From the NCBI GenBank assembly GCA_001898645.1, contig MKUQ01000020.1:47548-111547 (forward strand): DNA of 64,000 bases, given 5' to 3'. Positions 29,223 to 37,339 of this stretch are shown piece by piece. The notes beneath the pieces were generated by a model. It had not been told where the DNA came from, ran no database searches, and saw nothing but the letters and a program-made list of their open reading frames with translations. Position 1 is the first letter of the stretch. Each line of letters begins with the position of its first letter. Position numbers and translations under genes: made by a program. The stretch is from Burkholderiales bacterium 70-64 (lineage in GTDB: Bacteria; Pseudomonadota; Gammaproteobacteria; Burkholderiales; Burkholderiaceae_E).

Positions 29223-30136
29223 CGGCTCGCTCCGGCCGCGGTGAGCAGGCGCGCCACGGTGTCGTCGAACAGGCCGAACAGGTCCTTCGCCCCCTCGGTG
29301 CCGCCGACCGTGAAGGGCAGCTTCACCGCGGCCACGCTGGCGTGACCGCTCAGCCACTCGGAAGGACGCGGATCCTGGTAGGCCGCGTACAGCACCATGC
29401 GCGCCGGTGTCGCCTTCAGGCTGGTCAGCACCGCCTGCAGGTGCGACACCGTCGGCTCGACGCCGGGCTTGGGCTCGAGCACCGCCACTTCCTGCAGCCC
29501 GAGCCAATCGTAGAGATAGACGAAGGCCTTGTGCTGAGAGACCACCGGCGTGCCCTTGAGCGGTGCCGCCTGCGCGCTCCAGCGCGCGACCGCCTGCTGC
29601 CAGCGCTGCGCGAAGCCGGCCGCGCGCTGTGCGTAGCGGCCCGCGTTCGCCGGATCGACCTGTTGCAGGCGCGCGGCCAGCGCCGCGGCCACCTGCGCGA
29701 TGTTGCGCGGGTCGGTCTGGATGTGCGGGTTGCCGGCCGCGTGCACGTCGCCCTGCGAACGGTCGGGCCGGTCCGGGACGTCGAGCTTGCGCACGAAGTC
29801 GGCGGCGGCGAAGTTGCCCGGCTGGCCGGGCTGCACCTTCGCATTGCCCGACTGCTGCAGCAGCAGGGGCAGCCAGCCGAGCTCGAGCTCGGCCCCGGTG
29901 CACACCGCCAGGTCGGCATTGCGCATGCGCGCGATCAGGCTCGGGCGCGCCTGGATGCGATGCGGGTCCTGCCGCGCGGTAGTGGCGACCGACACCTCGA
30001 GCAGGTCGCCGCCGAGCTCCTGCGCCAGCGCGCCCCACTCGGGCTCGCAGGCGAAGACGCGCAGCGCGGCGTGCGCCGGCAGGGCGAGCAGCGCCAGCAG
30101 CGCCGCGACGAGGGCAGACAGCGTTTTGCGGTTCAT
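29219..30136 (-). CDS. znuA: Zinc-type ABC transporter periplasmic binding protein
   Basis: A 305-residue cluster A-I (ZnuA/TroA) metal-binding protein. The signal peptide spans about 1-22 (MNRKTLSALVAALLALLALP). Metal-ligand positions are recognisable: QDPHRIQARPS (first His), AAGNPHIQTDP (second His), VVSQHKAFVYLYDWLGL (third His) and the late acidic site near LYAAYQDPRPSEW. The long His-rich loop of true ZnuA is missing. The start was chosen over one ten codons upstream because GGAAC precedes it. It probably captures Zn2+ (or Mn2+) for the permease. Confidence 0.88.
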   Translation of the reverse strand: MNRKTLSALVAALLALLALPAHAALRVFACEPEWGALAQELGGDLLEVSVATTARQDPHRIQARPSLIARMRNADLAVCTGAELELGWLPLLLQQSGNAKVQPGQPGNFAAADFVRKLDVPDRPDRSQGDVHAAGNPHIQTDPRNIAQVAAALAARLQQVDPANAGRYAQRAAGFAQRWQQAVARWSAQAAPLKGTPVVSQHKAFVYLYDWLGLQEVAVLEPKPGVEPTVSHLQAVLTSLKATPARMVLYAAYQDPRPSEWLSGHASVAAVKLPFTVGGTEGAKDLFGLFDDTVARLLTAAGASR

Positions 30137-30162
30137 CGTCCGTTCCTTCGGGGCAGTGGTGA

Positions 30163-31617
30163 TCAATAGCCGTGGGCGCCATGGGCGCCCAGGCTCATCT
30201 GGTACTGGAGGAATACCTGGTTGTCGACGATGCCTGCACGTGCGCGATCGCGCGCGAACTGCAGGCGCACGCGCGAGAACTCGCTGGGGCTGAAGTCGAC
30301 CATCAGCGTGTTCCTGTGCGGCCGGTAGCCGCTCGCGGCGAGCGAAGCCGCGAGCGAGGCCGAATCCGATCCGTAGTCCGGTGCGCCGGGGTCGAGGCGT
30401 TCAGTGCGCAGGCCGAGCCGCCAGCGCGGCATGAACTGGTAGACGCCCTGCAGGTACCAGCCCGACTGCACCATGCGCAGGGTGCCGGCGCTGTCGGCAC
30501 CCCCGCTGTCGTAGACCAGCTCGCCGCGTCGCGCGCTGCGCAGGTACTCGCCCTGCAGCGTGAAGCTGGTGCGCGTGGCGTTGCCGTCGGGCGCCCACTT
30601 CCAGACGGCATCGGCGATCCACACGCGCGTGTTGCCGGTGAAGGCGTCGGTCGTCGTGGCGCCGGCCGCGTCGGTGGCCACCAGCTCCTGGCCGTTCGCC
30701 TTGGCCTCCAGCATCGAGATGCCGGCGCGCCAGCTGTGGCTGGTACCGATGTCGCCGCCGGCGTGCGCCGACAGCGCGCGCACGCCGGCGCCGTTGCGCG
30801 AGGTGTCGCCGCCGCCCGGAAAGCCGCGTCCGCGTCCGATCTCGGCGCCCAGCTCGACCAGCAGCTCGGTCGGCGCCACCCACGTCAGCTGCAGGCCGTC
30901 GTCGCCATACTGCCCGCCGAGCAGGGCCTGGTAGGCGAGCGGGTTGTCGACGAAGTCCCAGGTGTGGGCGTGCTTGGGGTTGAGGTAGCCGATGCCGGAG
31001 AAGAAGCGGCCCGCCTTCAGCGAGAAGCCGCTGCCCAGGGCGGTGGTCTGGACCCATGCCTCTTCGACCGATACCGAATCGTCGGGGTGCACGGCGACGA
31101 AGGCCGCGCCGCGCAGCCACGGATCGATGCTGGCCGCGAACCCGATCTCGGACTCGGCGAGGCTCAGGCCGCGCGAGCCGGGGCCGACCTCGGCGCCCGC
31201 GGACAGCGGGAGGCCGGCGATGGCGTACTTCGCCGGATCCTGCGAGGTGCGGGTATAGGTGCCCGAGAGGATCAGCAAGAGGGCGGGGTTGAAGGCGTTG
31301 GGGTTGGCGGCGGCAGCGGGCGCAGGCGTGGGCGCAGGCGCGGACGCCGGCGCTGACGCTGACGCTGACGCGGGGGTGGGCGCCGACACGGGGGCGGGGG
31401 CCGCTTCGGCGGTACGCGTCGCAGGCGCGGCTTCGGCGGCCCGGGGCGTCTCCGCGGCCCTCAGCCGCTGCTCGAGTGCTTGCAGCCGGGCTTCGTAGTC
31501 GGCTCGCATCGTTGCGATCTCGCGCCGCAGCGACTCGATCTCGGACGGGGTGTCGGCCAGCGCACCGAACGGCGCGGCCAGGGCGAGCGCGAGGCTCGCA
31601 CGTAACAGCTTGTGCAT
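30163..31617 (-). CDS. Outer-membrane beta-barrel (porin-like) protein with coiled coil
   Basis: A 484-residue protein with a signal peptide (about 1-21), a short coiled coil (about 24-55, IESLRREIATMRADYEARLQALEQRL), an Ala/Pro/Ser low-complexity linker (about 56-105) and a barrel of about 370 residues. The barrel has alternating aromatic strands (FSLKAGRFFSGIGYLNPKHAHTWDF is a porin-like loop). It lies 26 bp before znuA in one operon, so it is probably the metal-limited import channel of this system. The last residues GAHGAHGY contain two histidines. Confidence 0.8.
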   Translation of the reverse strand: MHKLLRASLALALAAPFGALADTPSEIESLRREIATMRADYEARLQALEQRLRAAETPRAAEAAPATRTAEAAPAPVSAPTPASASASAPASAPAPTPAPAAAANPNAFNPALLLILSGTYTRTSQDPAKYAIAGLPLSAGAEVGPGSRGLSLAESEIGFAASIDPWLRGAAFVAVHPDDSVSVEEAWVQTTALGSGFSLKAGRFFSGIGYLNPKHAHTWDFVDNPLAYQALLGGQYGDDGLQLTWVAPTELLVELGAEIGRGRGFPGGGDTSRNGAGVRALSAHAGGDIGTSHSWRAGISMLEAKANGQELVATDAAGATTTDAFTGNTRVWIADAVWKWAPDGNATRTSFTLQGEYLRSARRGELVYDSGGADSAGTLRMVQSGWYLQGVYQFMPRWRLGLRTERLDPGAPDYGSDSASLAASLAASGYRPHRNTLMVDFSPSEFSRVRLQFARDRARAGIVDNQVFLQYQMSLGAHGAHGY

Positions 31618-31693
31618 GGGTTTCGCCCCAGGGCGATGACGTGGAAACGCACCCGCCCGCGTGCGATGCGGGCCGGGCGCCGTAGCGCAGCAG

Positions 31694-32053
31694 TCAGTAC
31701 CGGGCGATGGGAGGGGCGCGGCTTTCGTAGGCCTGCGCGGCGGGCGCGAGCCAACCGCCGCGGGTGTCGGCGGGCGGCGCGGCGTACGGCGCCGCCGCGA
31801 GTGGGAGGGAGGGCGACCTGCCGGGCAGTGCGCCGCCTGCAACCGTCGCCGCGGTCAGGCACAGATCGCAGTGCGAGGGATGCAGCGCCTTGGAGCCGCC
31901 GGTTTCGCCGCCCGCGTCGACGCCCTCGTCGATGCGCTCGTGCGACAGCACGTGCCACGCCGCGGCCACCTGCGCGACCGGCATCAGCAGCGCGAGCCAC
32001 AGCAGCCACGGGAGGTGGCGGCGTGCGAGGGTGCGCAGGCTTCGGGAGCTCAT
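31694..32053 (-). CDS. DUF2946-like small secreted protein
   Basis: A 119-residue protein. The N-terminal hydrophobic segment (about 14-32, LPWLLWLALLMPVAQVAAAW) can act as a signal or anchor. HPSHCDLCLTAA near residues 78-89 (H, CxxC) is the hallmark of DUF2946-type proteins, often found beside copper or zinc uptake genes. It heads the operon containing the porin, znuA and znuB. A metal-sensing or trafficking role is inferred. Confidence 0.65.
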   Translation of the reverse strand: MSSRSLRTLARRHLPWLLWLALLMPVAQVAAAWHVLSHERIDEGVDAGGETGGSKALHPSHCDLCLTAATVAGGALPGRSPSLPLAAAPYAAPPADTRGGWLAPAAQAYESRAPPIARY

Positions 32054-32190
32054 GGAAAGGAGAATCCTATCAGTCCGCCGGCGCCGTCAAAGGTATGCGC
32101 GATGCAGCTTACGTGCCGGGCGTAGACTGGGGATCTGTCGGAGTCGCAGACGGCCTGCGTGAACCTGTCGCAGGCCATTGCCATCGTTTC

Positions 32191-34293
32191 ATGCCCAACC
32201 GCCTGGCACGCGAGACCAGTCCCTACCTGCTGCAGCACGCCGGCAACCCGGTGGACTGGCATCCGTGGGGCGAGGAGGCGCTGGCGCTGGCGCGCGCCAG
32301 CGAGCGCCCGATCCTGCTGTCGGTGGGCTACTCGGCCTGCCACTGGTGCCACGTGATGGCCCACGAGTGCTTCGAGGACGCCGGGACGGCGGCGCTGATG
32401 AACCGCTTCTTCGTCAACATCAAGGTCGACCGCGAGGAGCGGCCCGACATCGACCAGATCTACCAGCTCGCGCACCACATGATCGCGCGGCGCCCGGGCG
32501 GCTGGCCGCTGACGATGTTCCTCACGCCCGAGGGGCGCCCGTTCTTCGGCGGCACCTATTTCCCCAAGCATTCGCGCCACGGCCTGCCGGGCTTCGACGA
32601 GGTGCTGCAGCGCGTGGCCGGCGCGTGGGCCGGGCAGCGCGCGCGGCTGCAAGCCGACGGCGATGCGCTGGTGCACGAGCTCGCGGGGATGCTGCCGCAG
32701 GGGAGCACTGGCGAGGGCGGGGACGCGGGCGTAGGCGCGGGTGCGGGTGCGGACGCAGGCACGGACGCAGGCACGGACGCAGGCATGGGCACGGCTGCGG
32801 CCGCACACGGCCTGCGCGAGGCCCTGATGGCCTCGTACGACGCGATGCACGGCGGCTTCGGCGGCCCACCGAAGTTCCCCCAGCCGCCGACCCTCGATGC
32901 GCTGCTGCGCCACGCGGCGGCCGCCGGCGACGATGCCGCGCGCGAGGCCGTGCTGGCGACGCTGCGGCACATGGCCGAGGGCGGCCTGTACGATCATCTT
33001 GGCGGCGGGTTCTATCGCTACAGCACGGATGCGCAGTGGCGCATCCCGCACTTCGAGAAGATGCTCTACGACAACGGGCCGCTGCTGCGCCTGTACGCCG
33101 AGGCCTGGCAGGCGAGCGGCGAGCCGCTGTTTCGCCAGGCATGCGAGGAGACGGCAGGATGGCTGATGCGCGAAATGCAGCTGCCGTCGGGCGGCTTTGC
33201 CAGCAGCCTCGACGCCGACTCGGAGGGTGAGGAGGGGCGCTATTACGTCTGGCAGCGTGACGAGGTGGCGCGCTGCCTGGACGAGGCGTCATTCGCGGCG
33301 TTCGCCGCGTGTTACGGCCTCGATGCGCCGCCCGGCTTCGAGGGGCGGGCGTGGCACCTGCACCGGGCGCGCCCGCTCGCCGAGGTGGCTGCGCTGCTCG
33401 GACGCCCCGAGGCCGAGTGCGCCGCCCTGATCGACGGGGCACGGGTGCGCCTGCTGGCGCTGCGCGAGGCGCGCGTGCACCCGGGCCGCGACGACAAGGT
33501 GCTGACCAGCTGGAACGCGATGGCGATCGACGGCCTGGCCTTCGCCGCGCGCGTGTTCGGCGAGCCGCTCTGGGCAGCATCGGCGCGCCGCGCGCTGGAG
33601 TTCGTGCGCACCTCGATGTGGCGCGGCGGCCGCCTGCTCGCCACGCACAGGGACGGCCGCTCGCACCTCAACGCCTATCTCGACGACTACGCCTTCCTGC
33701 TCGGTGCCGTCATCGAGCTGATGCAGGGCGATACACTGAACGCTGCGGACCTGCATTTCGCCCGCGCGCTGGCCGAGGTGCTGCTGGAGCAGTTCGAGGA
33801 CCCGCGCGACGGCGGCTTCTTCTTCACCAGCCACGATCACGAGGCACTGGTGCTGCGCCCGAAGTCGGGCCACGACGGCGCGACCGCCTCGGGCAATGGC
33901 ATGGCCGCGTTGTACCTGCAGCGGCTGGGTCACCTGATCGGCGAGCTGCGCTACCTGGAGTCGGCGCGGCGCACGCTGGCGCTCTTCGCCCCCGACCTGC
34001 AGCGCGTGCCGCAAGCGTTCCCGACGCTGGTGAGCGCGCTGCGCGAGCATGCCTCGCCGCCGGCCGTGGCGGTGCTGACCGGGCCGCCCGATGCGCTCGC
34101 GCGGTGGCGCGAGGCGCTGGCACGGCGCTACCTGCCCGGCGTGCTGGCGGTGCAGCTGCCGCTCGAAGCAGCGGGCCTGCCGGAGGCGCTGTCCAAGCCG
34201 GCCGGTGCGCAGCCGCAGGCCTGGGTCTGCCGCGGACGACAATGCCTGGCGCCGATCGGCGCGCTCGACGAACTGCTCGCTGCGCTGGCCTGA
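32191..34293 (+). CDS. YyaL/DUF255 family protein (thioredoxin-like plus glucosidase-like fold)
   Basis: A 700-residue cytosolic protein. The thioredoxin-like DUF255 domain spans about residues 1-165 (SPYLLQHAGNPVDWHPWGEEAL, SACHWCHVM with C-x-x-C, GGWPLTMFLTP). A (alpha/alpha)6 barrel like N-acylglucosamine 2-epimerase follows to about 600 (HFEKMLYDN, DADSEGEEG, RDDKVLTSWN). A low-complexity insertion of Gly/Ala/Asp (about 170-206), coded by a 12-bp tandem repeat, separates the two. The exact function is unknown; homologues are linked to redox and sugar metabolism. It diverges from the zinc operon. Confidence 0.9.
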   Translation: MPNRLARETSPYLLQHAGNPVDWHPWGEEALALARASERPILLSVGYSACHWCHVMAHECFEDAGTAALMNRFFVNIKVDREERPDIDQIYQLAHHMIARRPGGWPLTMFLTPEGRPFFGGTYFPKHSRHGLPGFDEVLQRVAGAWAGQRARLQADGDALVHELAGMLPQGSTGEGGDAGVGAGAGADAGTDAGTDAGMGTAAAAHGLREALMASYDAMHGGFGGPPKFPQPPTLDALLRHAAAAGDDAAREAVLATLRHMAEGGLYDHLGGGFYRYSTDAQWRIPHFEKMLYDNGPLLRLYAEAWQASGEPLFRQACEETAGWLMREMQLPSGGFASSLDADSEGEEGRYYVWQRDEVARCLDEASFAAFAACYGLDAPPGFEGRAWHLHRARPLAEVAALLGRPEAECAALIDGARVRLLALREARVHPGRDDKVLTSWNAMAIDGLAFAARVFGEPLWAASARRALEFVRTSMWRGGRLLATHRDGRSHLNAYLDDYAFLLGAVIELMQGDTLNAADLHFARALAEVLLEQFEDPRDGGFFFTSHDHEALVLRPKSGHDGATASGNGMAALYLQRLGHLIGELRYLESARRTLALFAPDLQRVPQAFPTLVSALREHASPPAVAVLTGPPDALARWREALARRYLPGVLAVQLPLEAAGLPEALSKPAGAQPQAWVCRGRQCLAPIGALDELLAALA

Positions 34294-34399
34294 GCATCGT
34301 CGGAACGCCGTTCGGGTTCCGGGAATACCGTCGGCAATCGTCTGTATTTCGGACAACCCAGATGAAGGATATGTCCTGACTTCGTACAATCTTTTCCGG

Positions 34400-34418
34400 C
34401 TGTCGGTCTTGTAGACAG
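34400..34418. promoter_or_regulatory. Inverted repeat upstream of the sigma-54 promoter (candidate enhancer site)
   Basis: CTGTC (34400-34404) and GACAG (34414-34418) form an inverted repeat with a 9-bp spacer, centred about 74 bp before the predicted transcription start. That distance is compatible with an enhancer-binding protein site. Confidence 0.35.
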
Positions 34419-34456
34419 ATACTCTCCGGCATTGGGGCGCGCCGCCATGTCCGGCT

Positions 34457-34472
34457 TTGGCATGGTCCTTGC
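34457..34472 (+). promoter_or_regulatory. Sigma-54 (-24/-12) promoter
   Basis: TTGGCATGGTCCTTGC matches the consensus TTGGCACG-N4-TTGC with one substitution. GG (34459-34460) and GC (34471-34472) have exactly 10 bp between them. The predicted start is near 34483, about 50 nt before the ATG of the binding-protein gene, which has GAGGAGAGA as ribosome binding site. Confidence 0.6.
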
Positions 34473-34533
34473 GTCCGGATTCTTCGCTACCTGCTTATGG
34501 GCAGGCTCACCATTCACGACGAGGAGAGACCGA

Positions 34534-35733
34534 ATGCAGCCTTTTTCGTTTCTTTTACGCGCCAGCCGCTACGCGTTGCCCCTGATGGCCGGCGCGATAC
34601 TCGCCGGCACGGCGCTCGCCAAGGACATCCGAATCGCCCACGTCTACTCCAAGACCGGCGCGCTCGAGGCCTACGGCAAGCAGACGCAGACCGGCCTGAT
34701 GCTGGGCTTCGACTACGCCACCGGCGGCACCATGATGGTCAACGGCCGCAAGATCGTGCTGATCGAGAAGGACGACCAGGGCAAGCCCGACGTGGGCAAG
34801 GCGCAGCTGCAGGCCGCCTACGGCGACGACAAGGTCGATCTGGCGATCGGCCCGACCTCCTCGGGCGTGGCGCTGGCGCTGCTGCCGGTGGCCGAGGAGT
34901 ACAAGAAGATCCTGCTGGTCGAACCGGCGGTGGCCGACTCGATCACCGGCGACAAGTGGAACCGCTACATCTTCCGCACCGGGCGCAACTCCTCGCAGGA
35001 CGCGATCTCCAACGCGGTGGCGCTGGACAAGGAAGGCGTGTCGATCGCCACGCTGGCGCAGGACTACGCCTTCGGCCGCGACGGCGTCAAGGCGTTCAAG
35101 GACGCGCTGAAGAAGGCCAAAATCGTCCATGAGGAATACCTGCCGGCCAACACCACCGACTTCACCGCCGGGGCGCAGCGGCTGTTCGACGCCCTCAAGG
35201 ACAAGCCCGGCCGCAAGGTGATCTTCATCATCTGGGCCGGCGCGGGCAATCCGTTCAAGATCGCCGACCTCGATCCCAAGCGCTACGGCATCGAGATCTC
35301 CACCGGCGGCAACATCCTGCCGGCGATGGCCGCCTACAAGGCGTTCCCGGGCATGGAGGGCGCCACCTACTACTACTTCGGCATCCCGAAGAACCCGGTC
35401 AACAATTGGCTGGTCACCGAGCACTACAAGCGCTTCAAGAGCCCGCCCGACTTCTTCACCGCGGGCGGCATGGCGGCGGCGATGGCGGTGGTGGAGGCGC
35501 TCAAGAAGACCGGCGGCGACACCAACACGGAGAAGCTGATCAAGACCATGGAAGGCATGAGCTTCGAGACGCCCAAGGGCAAGATGACCTTCCGCAAGGA
35601 AGACCACCAGGCCATGCAGTCGATGTACCACTTCAAGATCAAGGTCGATCCGGCGATGCCGTGGGCGGTGCCCGAGCTGGTGCACGAGATCACCGCGAGC
35701 GAGATGCAGATCCCGATCCGCAACCGGCGCTGA
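34534..35733 (+). CDS. Branched-chain amino acid-type ABC transporter substrate-binding protein
   Basis: A 399-residue periplasmic receptor of the LivJ/LivK class. The signal peptide covers about 1-29 (ending GTALAKD). The mature protein opens with the typical DIRIAHVYSKTGALEAYGKQ, and VLIEKDDQGKPDVGKAQLQ is the second strand/helix unit. Receptors of this class in Burkholderiales often bind aromatic or cyclic acids rather than leucine. It is first in an eight-gene operon with ATPases, permeases and CoA enzymes, which favours an organic acid as ligand. Confidence 0.9.
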   Translation: MQPFSFLLRASRYALPLMAGAILAGTALAKDIRIAHVYSKTGALEAYGKQTQTGLMLGFDYATGGTMMVNGRKIVLIEKDDQGKPDVGKAQLQAAYGDDKVDLAIGPTSSGVALALLPVAEEYKKILLVEPAVADSITGDKWNRYIFRTGRNSSQDAISNAVALDKEGVSIATLAQDYAFGRDGVKAFKDALKKAKIVHEEYLPANTTDFTAGAQRLFDALKDKPGRKVIFIIWAGAGNPFKIADLDPKRYGIEISTGGNILPAMAAYKAFPGMEGATYYYFGIPKNPVNNWLVTEHYKRFKSPPDFFTAGGMAAAMAVVEALKKTGGDTNTEKLIKTMEGMSFETPKGKMTFRKEDHQAMQSMYHFKIKVDPAMPWAVPELVHEITASEMQIPIRNRR

Positions 35734-35742
35734 CGTACCGGG

Positions 35743-36522
35743 ATGACCCCGTCGCTCGAGACGCGCGGGCTGACGATCCGCTTCGGCGGCCACGTGGCCG
35801 TCGACGCGGTGTCGTGCGCGTTCCTGCCGGGCACGCTGACGGCCATCGTCGGGCCCAACGGGGCCGGCAAGACCACCTACTTCAACCTGATCTCCGGCCA
35901 GCTCGCGGCCACGGCGGGGCGGGTGTTCGTGGGCGGCGACGAGGTCACCGCACTGCCGGCGCCGCTGCGCACCCGGCGCGGGCTGGGGCGGGCATTCCAG
36001 CTGACCAACCTGTTCCCCAACCTGACCGTGCTGGAGAACGTGCGCCTGGCGGTGCAGGCGCGCCGCGGCCAGGGGCTGAACCTGTGGTCGATCTGGTCCA
36101 GCCACCGGGCGCCGATCGCCGAGGCCGAGGCGATCCTCGAGCGCATCGCGCTCACGGCAAGGCGCGACGCGCCGGCGGCGAGCCTGCCGCACGGCGACCA
36201 GCGCAAGCTCGAGGTCGGCATCCTGCTCGCGCTCGAGCCTTCGGTGTTCATGTTCGACGAGCCCACCGCGGGCATGAGCGTGGACGAGGTGCCGGTGATC
36301 CTCGACCTCATCCGCGAGATCAAGCGCGATGCCACCCGCACCATCCTGCTGGTCGAGCACAAGATGGACGTGGTGCGCGAGCTGGCCGATCGCATCATCG
36401 TGCTGCACAACGGCGCGCTCGCGGCCGACGGGCCGCCGGCCGAGGTGATCGCCTCGCCGGTGGTCCAGCGGGCCTATCTCGGCATGTCGGGCGACGACGG
36501 CGAAGGGGAGGCCGCGCGATGA
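35743..36522 (+). CDS. livG: Branched-chain-type ABC transporter ATP-binding protein (LivG-like)
   Basis: A 259-residue ATPase. Walker A GPNGAGKTT (about 37-45), Q-loop in GRAFQLTNLFPNLTV, the ABC signature degenerated to LPHGDQRKLEVG in place of LSGGxQ, Walker B VFMFDEPTAGMS and H-switch LLVEHKMDVV. The signature variant with G-D-Q-R is regular in LivG. It lies 9 bp after the receptor gene. The stop codon overlaps the start of a ten-codon mini-ORF. Confidence 0.9.
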   Translation: MTPSLETRGLTIRFGGHVAVDAVSCAFLPGTLTAIVGPNGAGKTTYFNLISGQLAATAGRVFVGGDEVTALPAPLRTRRGLGRAFQLTNLFPNLTVLENVRLAVQARRGQGLNLWSIWSSHRAPIAEAEAILERIALTARRDAPAASLPHGDQRKLEVGILLALEPSVFMFDEPTAGMSVDEVPVILDLIREIKRDATRTILLVEHKMDVVRELADRIIVLHNGALAADGPPAEVIASPVVQRAYLGMSGDDGEGEAAR

Positions 36523-36551
36523 GCCTCTACGCGAGGGAGGTTGCCTTATGA
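36519..36551 (+). CDS. Ten-codon mini-ORF linking livG and livF
   Basis: ATG-AGC-CTC...TTA-TGA encodes MSLYAREVAL. Its start overlaps the livG stop (ATGA at 36519-36522) and its stop overlaps the livF start (ATGA at 36548-36551). The ribosome binding site of livF (GGGAGG) is inside it. It may act in translational coupling, or be the relic of an older livF start. Whether it is translated is unknown. Confidence 0.3.
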   Translation: MSLYAREVAL

Positions 36552-37339
36552 GCCCTGCCCGCACCGAAGGCGGCACGGCGCCCGGCGCACCGGGTGCACC
36601 GGGCGTCGCGCCGCTGCTCACGCTCACCGGCGTGCACACGCACATCGGCGCCTATCACATCCTGCACGGCGTCGACCTCGAGGTGGAGCAGGGCCGCACC
36701 ACCTTGATGCTGGGGCGCAACGGCGCCGGCAAGACCACCACCCTGCGCACGATCATGGGGCTGTGGCCCGCTTCGGCCGGGCAGGTGCGCTTCGACGGCC
36801 GCGACGTGACCCGCTGCGCCACGCCCGAGCTGGCGCAACGCGGCGTGGCCTACGTGCCCGAGAACATGGGCATCTTCTCCGACCTGACGGTGCGCGAGAA
36901 CATGGTGCTGGCCGCGCGCGGGGCGCGCGACGCCGATGCGATCGACGCCGAGCGGCTGCGCTGGATCTTCGAGCTGTTCCCGGCGATGCACAAGTTCTGG
37001 AACCATCCGGCGGGGCTGCTCTCGGGCGGGCAGAAGCAGATGCTGGCGGTGTCGCGCGCGATCGTCGAGCCACGCAAGCTGATCCTCGTCGACGAGCCGA
37101 GCAAGGGCCTGGCGCCCTCGATCATCCGCAACATGCTGACGGCGTTCCGCCAGCTCAAGGCCGCCGGCGCGACCATCCTGCTGGTGGAGCAGAACTTCGC
37201 CTTCGCGCGCCAGCTCGGCGACGCGGTGGCGGTGATGGACGACGGGCGCATCGTGCATCGCGGCGCGATGGCCGAGCTGGCCGAGGACGAGGCGCTGCAG
37301 GCGCGCCTGCTCGGGCTGTCCCTGGGGGCACATCAATGA
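36548..37339 (+). CDS. livF: Branched-chain-type ABC transporter ATP-binding protein (LivF-like)
   Basis: A 263-residue ATPase. Walker A GRNGAGKTT (about 56-64), Q-loop YVPENMGIFSDLTV, signature LLSGGQKQMLAVSRA, Walker B LILVDEPSKGLAPS and switch LLVEQNFAFA. The first 20 residues are a Gly/Ala/Pro-rich extension not typical of LivF. It overlaps the permease gene by ATGA. The subunit pairs with LivG to energise uptake. Confidence 0.92.
   Translation: MSPARTEGGTAPGAPGAPGVAPLLTLTGVHTHIGAYHILHGVDLEVEQGRTTLMLGRNGAGKTTTLRTIMGLWPASAGQVRFDGRDVTRCATPELAQRGVAYVPENMGIFSDLTVRENMVLAARGARDADAIDAERLRWIFELFPAMHKFWNHPAGLLSGGQKQMLAVSRAIVEPRKLILVDEPSKGLAPSIIRNMLTAFRQLKAAGATILLVEQNFAFARQLGDAVAVMDDGRIVHRGAMAELAEDEALQARLLGLSLGAHQ

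Noticed and set aside
28375..30136. Search for a zinc transporter ATPase (ZnuC) next to znuA/znuB
   Set aside because: No Walker A, LSGGQ or Walker B segment on either strand in this region; the subunit is truly absent here.
32700..32800. Repeat tract that could be read as a CRISPR-like array
   Set aside because: The units are 6-12 bp with no spacers and lie in frame inside a coding gene. No CRISPR array or cas gene is seen in the window.
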